A stretch of DNA of 64,000 nt from Acetobacteraceae bacterium (GCA_027482245.1 JAIXWG010000064.1:248001-312000), one strand, 5' to 3'. Shown: positions 51,736-61,173, counted from the first letter of the stretch. Made by a program: numbers and translations. Notes: generated by a model not told the origin, from the sequence alone.

Positions 51736-53415
51736 ATGAACCGCCGCTCCGTCCTGCTCGCTGCCACCGCGCTGACCGCCCTGCCGCGCCTGCCCGCCCT
51801 GGCGCAGGGCGCGCCCGGCGACCCGATCCGGCCCCTCGTCCTCATCACCCGCCCGCAGGCCGCGGCGCCCGCGCCCTTCCAGGCCGCGGAGCTGATTGCT
51901 CAGGAATGGCGCAAGCTCGGCCTGCAGGTTGAGCTCCGCCCGCTGCCGGGGCAGCAGTACAGCCAGGTGATCTGGTACGAGCGCCAGCGCTGGGACGCGA
52001 CGATGTGGCAGATGGTCGGCCGGCCGGAACGCGGCGACCCCGATGAGATGGTCTACAACCTCCTGCACTCCGCCAACATCGCGACGGGCTACAACTTCGT
52101 CGGCTACAGCAACCCGGAATATGACCGCCTGGCGGAAGCCCAGCGCGGCGAGATGGACATGGCGCGCCGCCAGCAGATCGTGCGGGAGGTGCAGGAGGTC
52201 GTGAATCGCGACCAGCCCTACGCCTTCCTCGTGCATCCCGTGAACCTGCAGGCCTTCAACAAGCAGGTCTTTGCGGAGGGCAGCGCGGTGAACCAGGCGG
52301 GCCTCGGCATCCGCAACTTCTGGAACTGGATCAGCCTGCAGCCGATCGGCCGCCAGCGCGACATCATCGTCAACAGCACGGAGCCGGTGAAGGCGACGAA
52401 CCCCTTCTATGTCAGCGGCGCACCCGACAGCTGGGTGACGGACCTGGTCTGGGACCGGCTGATGCGCGTCGGCCCCGATGGCCTGCCGCGCCCTTGGGCG
52501 GCGGAGACCGTCACGCAGCCCGATCCGCTGACCATCGACTGCGTGCTGCGCGCCGGCATGACGCACCATGACGGCACGCCCTTCACGACGGAGGATGTCG
52601 TCTTCTCCTACGAGGCACCGGGCATGGGCGACGAATCGCCGATGTACAAGCCCTTCGTGCAGAACATTGCCTCCGTCGTCGCGACCGATGACCGCACCGT
52701 GCGCTTCACGCTGAAGCGCCCCGATGCCGCCTTCCGCATCGCCGTGCTGGCCAAGCTCAACATCGTCTCCAAGCGCATCTGGGCGCCGGTCGTGGCGGAC
52801 TATCTGAACCGCCCGCAGAACCTGGAATCCTATGTCGAGGAGCGGCCCATCGGATCCGGCCCCTACCGCTTCGTCCGGTCGCGGGTGAATGAGGAGGTGG
52901 TGCTGGAGGCCAACCCGAACCACTGGTCCCGCCCCAAGGCGGATCGCTGGATCATGCGCATCATCCTCAACGTCGAGGCAACGCTCGGCGCGCTGCGCCG
53001 GGGCGAGATCAACGTGCTGGCCGATTATTTCGGCGATCCCGACCTGGTGAAGACCATGGCGCGGCAACTGCCGAACATGATCGCTGTGCGGGAGGAGGTG
53101 GATATCGGCTTCCAGTTCGTCGGCATGAATCTCCGCCGCCCGCCCTTCAACGACCCCGCCTTCCGCCGCGCGCTGTCGGCCGCCGTGAACCGGGAGATGA
53201 TGGCGGGTGCGGCCTGGAACGGGCAGGCCGTGCCGTCCAATTCCATGGTCTCCCCGGCACTCGCCGCCTGGCACGACCGGGGAATCGAGGGACGGGTGCC
53301 CGGCGGCAACCTGGAAGGGGCGCGGCGGATGCTGCAGGAGGCTGGCTACCGCCTGGTCGGCAACCGGCTGCACTATCCCAGCGGCGTGCGCGAAACGACG
53401 ACGCCGTATCAGTGA
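51736..53415 (+). CDS. Family 5 peptide-binding protein with circularly permuted order
   Basis: A 559-residue periplasmic solute-binding protein of the DppA/OppA type. After a signal peptide (about 1-24) the segment at about 28-205 reads like the C-terminal portion of this family: AAELIAQEWRKLGLQVELRP, NFVGYSNPEYDRLAE, RQQIVREVQEVVNRDQPYAF. From about 209 the normal N-terminal portion begins (TDLVWDRLMRVGPDGLPRPWA, HHDGTPFTTEDVVFSY), then the usual middle (PIGSGPYRFV, FRRALSAAVNREMM). The protein ends at ARRMLQEAGYRLVG, exactly where the C-terminal portion would normally follow. All pieces are present once, in rotated order. Its stop overlaps the permease GTG. Confidence 0.88.
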   Translation: MNRRSVLLAATALTALPRLPALAQGAPGDPIRPLVLITRPQAAAPAPFQAAELIAQEWRKLGLQVELRPLPGQQYSQVIWYERQRWDATMWQMVGRPERGDPDEMVYNLLHSANIATGYNFVGYSNPEYDRLAEAQRGEMDMARRQQIVREVQEVVNRDQPYAFLVHPVNLQAFNKQVFAEGSAVNQAGLGIRNFWNWISLQPIGRQRDIIVNSTEPVKATNPFYVSGAPDSWVTDLVWDRLMRVGPDGLPRPWAAETVTQPDPLTIDCVLRAGMTHHDGTPFTTEDVVFSYEAPGMGDESPMYKPFVQNIASVVATDDRTVRFTLKRPDAAFRIAVLAKLNIVSKRIWAPVVADYLNRPQNLESYVEERPIGSGPYRFVRSRVNEEVVLEANPNHWSRPKADRWIMRIILNVEATLGALRRGEINVLADYFGDPDLVKTMARQLPNMIAVREEVDIGFQFVGMNLRRPPFNDPAFRRALSAAVNREMMAGAAWNGQAVPSNSMVSPALAAWHDRGIEGRVPGGNLEGARRMLQEAGYRLVGNRLHYPSGVRETTTPYQ

Positions 53416-54389
53416 AGCGCGTCCTCGGGCGGCTGGGGCACGCCGCCTTCGTCCTCTGGGCGGTGGCGTCCCTGACCTTTGTCATGTTCCGGCTGATGCC
53501 GGGCGATCCCACGCTGAACTTCCTCTCGGAATCCTTCAGCGAGGAGATGCGCGCGGCGCTGCTCGTCTCCTTCGGCTTGGACAAGCCGCTGCCGGAGCAA
53601 TACGTGCTCTACCTCGGCAGCCTGCTGCGCGGCGACCTCGGCGTCTCCTTCCTGCAGAAGAAGCCGGTGCTGGACATCCTGCTGGACGCGCTGCCGAACA
53701 CGGTGGCGCTGACCGTCACGGCGCTGGTCATCGCCTACGCCTTCGGCATCATCGCCGGCGCCTTCCTCGCCTTCGCCCGCGGCAGCGTGACGGAGGGCAT
53801 CGCCATCCCCGCCGCGCTCATCACGCGGGCGGCGCCGGAATTCTGGCTCGGCATGATCCTGCTGGCCTGGCTCAGCTTCTCCTGGGGTATCTTTCCTTCC
53901 AGCGGCGCGAACGAGGCAGGGTCGGAGTTCACGTCGGAATGGGCGCGCCTCACCTCCGCTGATTTCCTCTGGCACCTGGTGCTGCCGGCGCTGACGCTCG
54001 CACTGTATCTCCAGGGCCTGCCGCTGCTGCTGATGCGGGCGACGATGTTGGAGGTGCTGAACGACGAGTTCATCGTCATGGCACGCATGAAAGGCCTCTC
54101 CCGCTGGGCGATCGTGATGCGCCACGCCGCGCGCAACGCGCTGCTGCCGGTTGCGACGGCCTTCGCGCTCGGCCTCGGCAGTTCCTTCGGCGGCAATGTG
54201 GTGATCGAGACGGTCTTCTCCTGGCCCGGCCTTGGCCGCGTGCTGGTCTCCGCCGTGCAGGGGGCGGACTACCCGCTGGCGCAGGGGGCGTTCATCCTGA
54301 TCGCGGCCGTGCTGGTGACGATGAACATGGTGGCAGACCTGCTCTATGCCTGGCTGGATCCGCGCGTCTCCGTCGGTGCCAGGCGCTAG
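53412..54389 (+). CDS. Peptide-type ABC importer permease, DppB-like
   Basis: A 325-residue permease with six helices. Features are LRRLGHAAFVLWAVASLTFVMF-like N helix with RLMPGDP, the family hallmark, then LPNTVALTVTALVIAYAFG and the EAA loop EFIVMARMKGLSRWAIVMRHAARNALLPV. It starts with GTG inside the stop of the binding-protein gene. It pairs with the DppC-like permease that follows after four bases. Confidence 0.93.
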   Translation: MKRVLGRLGHAAFVLWAVASLTFVMFRLMPGDPTLNFLSESFSEEMRAALLVSFGLDKPLPEQYVLYLGSLLRGDLGVSFLQKKPVLDILLDALPNTVALTVTALVIAYAFGIIAGAFLAFARGSVTEGIAIPAALITRAAPEFWLGMILLAWLSFSWGIFPSSGANEAGSEFTSEWARLTSADFLWHLVLPALTLALYLQGLPLLLMRATMLEVLNDEFIVMARMKGLSRWAIVMRHAARNALLPVATAFALGLGSSFGGNVVIETVFSWPGLGRVLVSAVQGADYPLAQGAFILIAAVLVTMNMVADLLYAWLDPRVSVGARR

Positions 54390-54393
54390 CGCG

Positions 54394-55236
54394 ATGTGGA
54401 AATTCCTCCGCAGCCAACCCTTCGCGCTGGCCGGCATCGCCATCTACCTGCTGTTCGTCGTGCTTGCGGTCTTCGCTGACCAGATCGCGACGCATGATCC
54501 GCGGCAGATCCTGTTCAGCGGCGCCTACCGCGTGGCGCGCTACCTGCCGCCCTCGGCCACCCATTACCTCGGCACGACCGCCGGCGGGCGGGACATCTTC
54601 TCCCAGCTCGTGCACGGCACGCGATCGGCGCTGACGGTCGGCGTGACGGCGGCGGTCTGCGTGGTGTTCCTGGGATCGCTGATGGGGCTGCTCGCGGGGT
54701 ATCTCGGCGGCTGGGTGGACCGCATCATCATGCGGCTGTCGGACATCGTCCTCGGCCTGCCCTTCCTGCCCTTCATCCTGGTAATCTCGGCGCTGACGCG
54801 GCCGGGAACGACGACGCTCGTCGTCTCCGTCGCCCTGCTGCTCTGGCCGAACACGGCGCGCGTCATCCGGTCCCAGGTCCTGTCGCTGCGCGAACGCGGT
54901 TGGGTTGAGGCCGCGCGCGTCACGGGCTGTTCGCCCATGCGCATCATCTTCGTGCACATCGCGCCACAGGTGGCACCACTGGCAGCGCTCTACGGCTCCA
55001 TCGCGGTCGGCTGGGCGATCCTGACGGAGGCCTCGGCCTCCTTCCTCGGCTTCGGCGATCCCGCCGCCATCTCCTGGGGCCTGATGTTGCAGGACGCCTT
55101 TGCCAACCAGGCCCTGTCGCGGGAGGCCTGGAACTGGTTCGTCCCACCAGGCCTCTGCATCGTGGCGCTCGTCCTCGCCGGCTTCCTCGTCAGCCGGGGG
55201 TCGGAGAAGCTGCTTTTTCCGAAGCTGGGGGATTGA
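54394..55236 (+). CDS. Peptide-type ABC importer permease, DppC-like
   Basis: A 280-residue permease with six helices. HYLGTTAGGRDIFSQLVHGTRSAL is the DppC hallmark. The EAA loop is RGWVEAARVTGCSPMRIIFVHIAPQV, and the last part has ASASFLGFGDPAAISWGLML. Its stop overlaps the start of the first ATPase gene (TGATG). Confidence 0.93.
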   Translation: MWKFLRSQPFALAGIAIYLLFVVLAVFADQIATHDPRQILFSGAYRVARYLPPSATHYLGTTAGGRDIFSQLVHGTRSALTVGVTAAVCVVFLGSLMGLLAGYLGGWVDRIIMRLSDIVLGLPFLPFILVISALTRPGTTTLVVSVALLLWPNTARVIRSQVLSLRERGWVEAARVTGCSPMRIIFVHIAPQVAPLAALYGSIAVGWAILTEASASFLGFGDPAAISWGLMLQDAFANQALSREAWNWFVPPGLCIVALVLAGFLVSRGSEKLLFPKLGD

Positions 55237-56249
55237 TGGCGGCACTCCTCTCGGTCCGCGACCTGGCGGTCCACTACGCCACCTCGGCCGGTCCCGTCCG
55301 CGCCGTGGATGGTGCGAGCTTCGACGTGCCGGCACGGTCCATCGTGGGCCTGGTCGGCGAGAGCGGCTGCGGGAAATCGACGCTCGGTCGCGCGCTGATG
55401 GGCGTCATGCCGCGCAGCGCCTCCATCCCCGCGGGCTCCGCGGTGTTCGAGGGCCGGGACCTCGTCGCCATGTCCGGCAAGGAACGGAAGGAGCTCCTGT
55501 GGCGGCGCCTCTCCTTCGTGCCGCAGACCGCGATGAACGCGCTAGACCCCGTGCAGCGCGTCGGTGCGCAGCTGATGGAAGTGCTGACGGAGCGCGGCGG
55601 GCTTTCGCGCCAGGCGGCCGCATCAAGGGCGGAGGCGCTCTTCGCGCTGGTCGGGCTGGATGCCAGGCGCCTGCGGGACTGGCCGCACCAATTCTCCGGC
55701 GGCATGCGGCAGCGCGCCTCCATCGCGCTGGCGCTGGCGCTGGAGCCCGCGCTGATGATCGCGGATGAACCGGTGACGGCGCTGGACGTCATCGTGCAGC
55801 GGCAGATCCTGGACGTGATGAAGGAACTGCAGGCGCGGCTCGGGCTCGCGATGATCCTGGTGACGCATGACGTCGCCGTCGTCGCCTATGCCTGCGATCG
55901 CGTCGTGGTGATGTATGCCGGGCGCGTCGTGGAATCCGGGCCCGTGCGCGCCGTGCTGGAAGCGCCGCTGCACCCCTACACCATGGGCCTGATGAACGCC
56001 TTCCCGGATCTGGAGCGCGCAGGCGGTGAGTTGGTGCCGATCGAGGGTTCGCCGCCTTCCCTGCTCAACCCGCCCTCCGGCTGCCGCTTCGCCGCACGCT
56101 GCCCCTTTGCGGTGGCGCGCTGCGCGGAGGATCCGCCCCTGGTCGAGGATGCGCCCGACCACCACGCGGCCTGCTGGCGCAGCGCGGAGGCCGCGGAACT
56201 TCGTCCGCAAGCCGCGAAAGCTGCGACCTGGGCTAGTGTCGCCGCATGA
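55236..56249 (+). CDS. Peptide-type ABC importer ATPase, DppD-like
   Basis: A 337-residue ATPase. Walker A is LVGESGCGKSTLGRALMG, the signature FSGGMRQRASIALALA, Walker B LMIADEPVTALD and the H-loop VTHDVAVVAY. The C-terminal extension carries PSGCRFAARCPFAVARC, the cysteine block typical of oligopeptide transporter ATPases, which can hold an iron-sulfur cluster. It overlaps the DppF-like gene by four bases. Confidence 0.94.
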   Translation: MAALLSVRDLAVHYATSAGPVRAVDGASFDVPARSIVGLVGESGCGKSTLGRALMGVMPRSASIPAGSAVFEGRDLVAMSGKERKELLWRRLSFVPQTAMNALDPVQRVGAQLMEVLTERGGLSRQAAASRAEALFALVGLDARRLRDWPHQFSGGMRQRASIALALALEPALMIADEPVTALDVIVQRQILDVMKELQARLGLAMILVTHDVAVVAYACDRVVVMYAGRVVESGPVRAVLEAPLHPYTMGLMNAFPDLERAGGELVPIEGSPPSLLNPPSGCRFAARCPFAVARCAEDPPLVEDAPDHHAACWRSAEAAELRPQAAKAATWASVAA

Positions 56250-57220
56250 GCCACGTCATCGCCGCCAATGACCTGGTGAAAGCCTTCCCGGCCTCCCGCC
56301 GCCTATCCGACCTGCTGCGCGGGCACCGGCCGATGGTACGCGCCGTGAATGGCGTCACGCTCGGCGTCGGCGCGGGCCGCGCGCTCGGCATCGTCGGCGA
56401 AAGCGGCTGCGGCAAGACCACCACAGCACGGCTGCTGCTGCGGCTGGAGGAAGTGACATCGGGCACCGTGCTGTTCGATGGGCAGGACGTCACGGCGCTG
56501 CATGGCAGGGCCCTGCTGCCCTTTCGCGCCAGCGTGCAGCTGGTGTTCCAGAATCCCTTCGACGCGCTGAACCCACGCTTCACCATCCGCCGCACGCTGA
56601 CGGAGCCGCTGTCCAACTTTGGCATCCCGCCCGACCAGCAGGATGCGCGCATCCGGGAGGCGATGGCCCGCGTCAGACTCGACCCCGCCGAGGCCTATCT
56701 CGACCGCCATCCGCATGAACTCTCAGGCGGTCAGTTGCAGCGCGTCGTGCTGGCCCGTGCGCTGGTCGCCCATCCCCGCGCCATCATCGCGGATGAACCG
56801 GTCTCGATGCTCGATGTCTCCGTCCGCGCCGGCGTGCTGAACGTGCTGCGGCGTGCCCGGGACGAGTTGCAGCTCGCCGCCATCTACATCAGCCACGACC
56901 TCGCACTCATCCGCTATGTCTGCGAGGACGTGGCGGTCATGTATCTCGGCCGCGTCGTGGAATCCGGCCCGACGGCGGAGATCATCGCGGCGCCCGCGCA
57001 TCCCTATACCCGCGCGCTGGTCGCCGCCGTGCCGGTGCCGCGTGTGGACCAGGACCGCGGCGCGTTGCCCATCCAGGGCGGGCTGCCGGACCAGGTGAAC
57101 CAGCCCAGCGGCTGCGCCTTCCGCGACCGCTGCCCCCTCGCCATCCCCCGCTGTGCGGAGGAAGTGCCCGCGCTCCGCAGCATCGCGCCCGGGCGCCTTG
57201 CCGCCTGCCACCTAGTATGA
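56246..57220 (+). CDS. Peptide-type ABC importer ATPase, DppF-like
   Basis: A 324-residue ATPase. Walker A is IVGESGCGKTTTARLLLR, followed by VFQNPFDALNPRFTI (Q-loop), LSGGQLQRVVLARALV (signature), AIIADEPVSMLDVSV (Walker B) and ISHDLALIRY (H-loop). The C-terminal cysteine block is PSGCAFRDRCPLAIPRC. It pairs with the DppD-like ATPase. Its stop overlaps the hydantoinase B start (ATGA), which ties import to the hydrolase genes. Confidence 0.94.
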   Translation: MSHVIAANDLVKAFPASRRLSDLLRGHRPMVRAVNGVTLGVGAGRALGIVGESGCGKTTTARLLLRLEEVTSGTVLFDGQDVTALHGRALLPFRASVQLVFQNPFDALNPRFTIRRTLTEPLSNFGIPPDQQDARIREAMARVRLDPAEAYLDRHPHELSGGQLQRVVLARALVAHPRAIIADEPVSMLDVSVRAGVLNVLRRARDELQLAAIYISHDLALIRYVCEDVAVMYLGRVVESGPTAEIIAAPAHPYTRALVAAVPVPRVDQDRGALPIQGGLPDQVNQPSGCAFRDRCPLAIPRCAEEVPALRSIAPGRLAACHLV

Positions 57221-58992
57221 GGCCCATGACCACGCCCCGCCCCTGCAACCCCGTCACGCTGGAAATCATCCGCGGCGCCATCCGCGCCGCGCAGGCGGAG
57301 ATGGAGGCGCTGATCGAACGCACCGCCATGTCCGCCTTCATCCGGGAGAAGAAGGATTTCTACACCGCCCTCTTCGATGCCGATGGCGTCATGGCAGTGG
57401 GGTCCAACGTCCCCGTCTTCGGCGACATCTGCGGCCCCGTCTTCCGCGACTTCCCGATCGAGACGATCCGGGACGGCGACCTCTACTGGTACAATGACTG
57501 CTACGGATCGCGCGGCGCCGTCAGCCATTCCAACGACCAGGTCTTCCTGGCGCCGGTGTTCCTCGACGGGCAGCGCGTCGCCTTCGTCATGGGCTGGGCG
57601 CATTTCGCCGATATCGGCGGTCTCCGCCCCGGCTCCATCAGCCCCGACGCGACCGAGATCTTCCATGAGGGCGTGATCATCCCGCCGACACGGCTGATCC
57701 GGGATGGGGAGGTCAACCAGGCGGCGCTGGCGATCTTCTACCGCAACTCCCGCTATCCCCGCACCGCGCAGGGCGACACGCGGGCGCTGATGGCGAGCGT
57801 GGAACTGGGCGTCGCGCGCATGCGGGAGATTGCGGCGAATTTCGGCGCCGATGTGCTGGCCGATGCCCTGGCGCAGTTGCTGGCGCGCACGCGCGACACG
57901 GTGCGCGGGCGGCTGATGGAGACCTTCCCCGTCGGCACGTACCGCTTCACCGATCGCATCGATGGCGATGGCCATGGCAGCGGCGCGCTCCGCCTCCGCT
58001 TTGCGTTGACGCGCAGCGCCGATGACCGCTTCGTGCTCGACGCCTCGGAGACGGATGACCAGTCGGCCGGGCCCGTGAACTTCCTCATGAATCCGGACGT
58101 GCCGGGCATGGCGCTCGGCCTCTACTTCCTCGGCGGCGATCCGACGCAGGTGGTGAATGCCGGCGGCCCGCGTGCGTTGGACGAGGTGATCCTGCGGGAG
58201 GGTTCGCTGCTGCAGCCGCGCTTCCCGGCGGCGCTCGGCATGCGCGGCCTGACCATGATGCGGATGCTGGCCGCGCTGAACGGCCTCGTCTCCGTCGCCG
58301 GCGGCGAAGCCCCCGCCGCGCATGCCGCCTATGTCATCATGCTGCTGCGCGGGACCATCGGCGGAAAGCACTTCCTGATGAGCGACGGCCTCGGCGTCGG
58401 CTACGGCGCGCGCGGCTTCGCGGATGGGATCGATGGCGTCTACTTCGTGGCGCAGGAGAACTACCCAGTCGAGTTCCTGGAGACCGAGTATCCCGTCAGG
58501 CTGCGCGAATACGGCCTCAATAGGGATAGCGGCGGACCCGGGCGCTGGCGCGGCGGCTGCGGGATTGTCCGCGAGTATGAGGTGATGGCGGAGGAATCGA
58601 TCCTCGCCGTGCGGCTCGACGGTGTCGAGAATCCGCCCTGGGGCGCGGCAGGCGGGCAGTCCGGCCGGCCCGGGCGCGTGGTGCTGAATCCGGGGCTGCC
58701 GAATGAACGCGTGCTGAAGCCGCTGTCGGACGGCAACCGCGTCGTGCGCGGCGACATCCTCCGCATCGAGACCGGTGGCGGCGGCGGCCGTGGACATCCC
58801 TTCGACCGGCCGGCGGAGGCGGTGCTGGAGGATGTGCTGGGCGGCCTGGTCAGCGCCGCCTCCGCCCGTGCCGACTACGGCGTCGTCATCAACGGCCGCG
58901 CCATCGACGAAGCCGCGACCGCGGCATTGCGCGCCGCCCGCCCCGCCACGCTAGCCTTCCATCGCGGGAGCTATGCCGATGCCCTCGACTGA
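57217..58992 (+). CDS. hyuB: Hydantoinase B/oxoprolinase family protein
   Basis: A 591-residue protein of the HyuB family, the partner of HyuA in ATP-dependent ring opening of hydantoins, 5-oxoproline or related compounds. It opens PVTLEIIRGAIRAAQAEME and has MSAFIREKKDFYTALFDADG, GDLYWYNDCYGSRGAVSHSNDQ and GWAHFADIGGLRPGS, strongly conserved in the family. The ATG at 57217 overlaps the ATPase stop; ATG 57226 is an alternative. HyuB lies before HyuA here and overlaps it by 14 bases. Confidence 0.92.
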   Translation: MRPMTTPRPCNPVTLEIIRGAIRAAQAEMEALIERTAMSAFIREKKDFYTALFDADGVMAVGSNVPVFGDICGPVFRDFPIETIRDGDLYWYNDCYGSRGAVSHSNDQVFLAPVFLDGQRVAFVMGWAHFADIGGLRPGSISPDATEIFHEGVIIPPTRLIRDGEVNQAALAIFYRNSRYPRTAQGDTRALMASVELGVARMREIAANFGADVLADALAQLLARTRDTVRGRLMETFPVGTYRFTDRIDGDGHGSGALRLRFALTRSADDRFVLDASETDDQSAGPVNFLMNPDVPGMALGLYFLGGDPTQVVNAGGPRALDEVILREGSLLQPRFPAALGMRGLTMMRMLAALNGLVSVAGGEAPAAHAAYVIMLLRGTIGGKHFLMSDGLGVGYGARGFADGIDGVYFVAQENYPVEFLETEYPVRLREYGLNRDSGGPGRWRGGCGIVREYEVMAEESILAVRLDGVENPPWGAAGGQSGRPGRVVLNPGLPNERVLKPLSDGNRVVRGDILRIETGGGGGRGHPFDRPAEAVLEDVLGGLVSAASARADYGVVINGRAIDEAATAALRAARPATLAFHRGSYADALD

Positions 58993-61012
58993 TCAGCGCC
59001 CGCTCTCGGTCGCGGTCGATATCGGCGGCACCTTCACCGATGTGACGCTGCAGGATGCCGCCACGGGTCGCGCCTGGACGGCTAAGACGCCTTCCACCCC
59101 GCATGATCCGTCGGAGGCCTTTCAGAATGGCGTGCGCCTGGCGCTGGAGACGGCGCGGGAGGAGGCCGCGCGGATCGGTCGCGTGCTGCACGGCACGACC
59201 ATCGCGACGAACCTGATCCTGGAAGGCAAGGGCGCGCGCACCGCCCTCATCACCACCGCCGGCTTCCGCCATGTGCTGGAGATCGGCCGGCAGGACATTC
59301 CCCGCCGCGCCAACCTCCATGCATGGATCAAGCCCCAGCGCCCCGTTCCTCCCTCCCGCGTCTTCGAGGTGACGGAGCGCATCGCGGCCGATGGCAGCGT
59401 GCTGGTGCCGCTGGACGAAGCGAGCGTCCATCGCGCGGCGGAGGCGTGCCGGGAGGCGGAGGTCACCGCCATCGCCATCTGCCTGCTGCACGCCTTCACC
59501 ACCGCAACCCATGAACGCCGCGTTGCAGCGATGCTGCGGGAAGCGCTGCCGGGCGTCGCCATCACCGCCTCGGTCGATGTTCTGCCCGTGGTGCGCGAAT
59601 ACGAGCGTTCGCTGGCGGCGATCCTGAATGCGCAGGTCATGCCGGCTGTCTCGACTTATGTCGAAAAGCTGGAACGCCGCCTGGCGGAGGACGGCATCGC
59701 GGCACCGCTGCTGCTGATGAAGTCGAATGGCGGCGTGGCCGGTGCTGCCTCCATCCGACGCGCACCGGCGGTCACCGCGCTGTCCGGTCCCGCCGCGGGC
59801 GTGGTCGGCGCGCGCGCGGTCGCGGCGGCGGCGGGGATCCCGAACATCCTCACCGTCGATATCGGCGGCACCAGCGCCGATATCTGCCTGATGAAGGACG
59901 GCGCCATCGCGCTGACGCAGCGCGGTTCCGTCGGCGACTGGCCGCTGCCCTTGCCGATGCTGGACATGGTGACGATCGGCGCCGGTGGCGGCTCCATCGC
60001 GCGGGTCACGCGCGACGGCGCGCTGGCGGTGGGGCCGGAGAGTGCCGGCGCGCAGCCCGGGCCGGCCTGCTACGGGCGGGGCGGCACGCTCGCCACCGTG
60101 ACGGACGCGCATGTCGTGCTCGGCCACCTGCCGCCCTCGCTGCTGGGCGGACGGATGACGCTGGATGTCGCGGCGGCGGAGCAGGCCGTGCGCCGGGGCG
60201 TCGCCGAACCGCTGGGCCTGTCGCTGCACGAGGCGGCGCGCGGCATCCTGGCCGTCGTCGATTCCAACATGGTCGGCGCGCTGCGCGTCGTGTCGGTCGA
60301 ACGCGGGCATGATCCGCGCGACTTCACCCTGGTGCCCTTCGGCGGCGCGGGGCCGCTTCATGGCTGCGCGCTGGCCGCGATGCTCGGCATTTCACGCGTG
60401 CTGGTGCCGCCCTCCCCCGGCGTGCTTTGCGCGCAGGGGTTGCTCTTCGCCGACATGCGGGCGGAGTTCAGCCGGTCCGTGCTGCCCGGCCAGGCGGAGG
60501 ATGCCGCCGCCATCGACGCCACCTTCGCCGCCCTGGCGGCGGAGGCGACGGCCTGGTTCGAGGAGGAGGCGATCGTCCCCGGCGCCCGCGCCACGACGCC
60601 CGTCGCGCTGATGCGCTATGCCGGCCAGGGCGCGGAACTGCCCGTCCCCTGGCGCGGCCTGTCCCACGCGGCCGAGGATTTCGCCGCCGCGCACCGCGCC
60701 CTCTACGGCTTCGACCTGCCGGAAGGACGCGCCGAGATCGTGACGCTGCGGCTGGAGGCCGTCGGCACGCTGCCGCCGCCCGCCGCCCAGGCGCTGCTGC
60801 CCGGGCGCGGCGCCACGCCCATCGGCACCCATCCCGTGCACCTGCCCGCGGGCACCGCGGACGCCGCGCTGTATGACCGCGCCAGCCTCGGCGCCGGGGA
60901 CCGCATCGCGGGCCCGGCCATCATCACCCAGCTCGATGCCACCACCCTGCTGCCGCCCGGCTGGACGGCGGAGGCACTGGCCAGCGGCGCGCTGCTGCTG
61001 CGCCGGGACTGA
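58979..61012 (+). CDS. hyuA: Hydantoinase A/oxoprolinase family protein
   Basis: A 677-residue ATP-binding protein of the HyuA family. The actin-like phosphate motifs are VAVDIGGTFTDVTL at the start and LTVDIGGTSADICLMKDG in the middle; GTTIATNLILEGKGARTALITT and FGGAGPLHGCALA are other family blocks. It works as a complex with HyuB. The ATG at 58979 is preferred to the one at 58973, because GGGAG lies eight bases before it. It ends the seven-gene chain that begins with the peptide-binding protein, so the importer probably brings in a cyclic amide or peptide substrate. Confidence 0.92.
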   Translation: MPSTDQRPLSVAVDIGGTFTDVTLQDAATGRAWTAKTPSTPHDPSEAFQNGVRLALETAREEAARIGRVLHGTTIATNLILEGKGARTALITTAGFRHVLEIGRQDIPRRANLHAWIKPQRPVPPSRVFEVTERIAADGSVLVPLDEASVHRAAEACREAEVTAIAICLLHAFTTATHERRVAAMLREALPGVAITASVDVLPVVREYERSLAAILNAQVMPAVSTYVEKLERRLAEDGIAAPLLLMKSNGGVAGAASIRRAPAVTALSGPAAGVVGARAVAAAAGIPNILTVDIGGTSADICLMKDGAIALTQRGSVGDWPLPLPMLDMVTIGAGGGSIARVTRDGALAVGPESAGAQPGPACYGRGGTLATVTDAHVVLGHLPPSLLGGRMTLDVAAAEQAVRRGVAEPLGLSLHEAARGILAVVDSNMVGALRVVSVERGHDPRDFTLVPFGGAGPLHGCALAAMLGISRVLVPPSPGVLCAQGLLFADMRAEFSRSVLPGQAEDAAAIDATFAALAAEATAWFEEEAIVPGARATTPVALMRYAGQGAELPVPWRGLSHAAEDFAAAHRALYGFDLPEGRAEIVTLRLEAVGTLPPPAAQALLPGRGATPIGTHPVHLPAGTADAALYDRASLGAGDRIAGPAIITQLDATTLLPPGWTAEALASGALLLRRD

Positions 61013-61055
61013 GGACGACACGCCATGACACCCGAAGCACAGAAAGCTCACTGGC

Positions 61056-61165
61056 GGCCCGAAGGGCCAAGCGGCCGAATGGCCGCCGCCGCAAGTGCGG
61101 CGAAGCCAAGCCGCGCGGATGCGCGGCGCCCGGCGATTGAGGGGCACGAAGGCGAAGCCTTCGTG
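61056..61165. repeat. Second chain of consecutive perfect hairpins
   Basis: The 161-base gap after hyuA is largely a row of perfect inverted repeats with 3-4 nt loops: GGCCC/GGGCC (61056-61068, loop GAA); GCGGCC/GGCCGC (61071-61086, loop GAAT); CGCCGC/GCGGCG (61087-61102, loop AAGT); GCCGCGC/GCGCGGC (61110-61127, loop GGAT); CACGAAGGC/GCCTTCGTG (61145-61165, loop GAA). The second stem and its GAAT loop recur at 7594-7609. It ends eight bases before the next start codon. Function unknown. Confidence 0.85.
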
Positions 61166-61173
61166 AACGTCGA

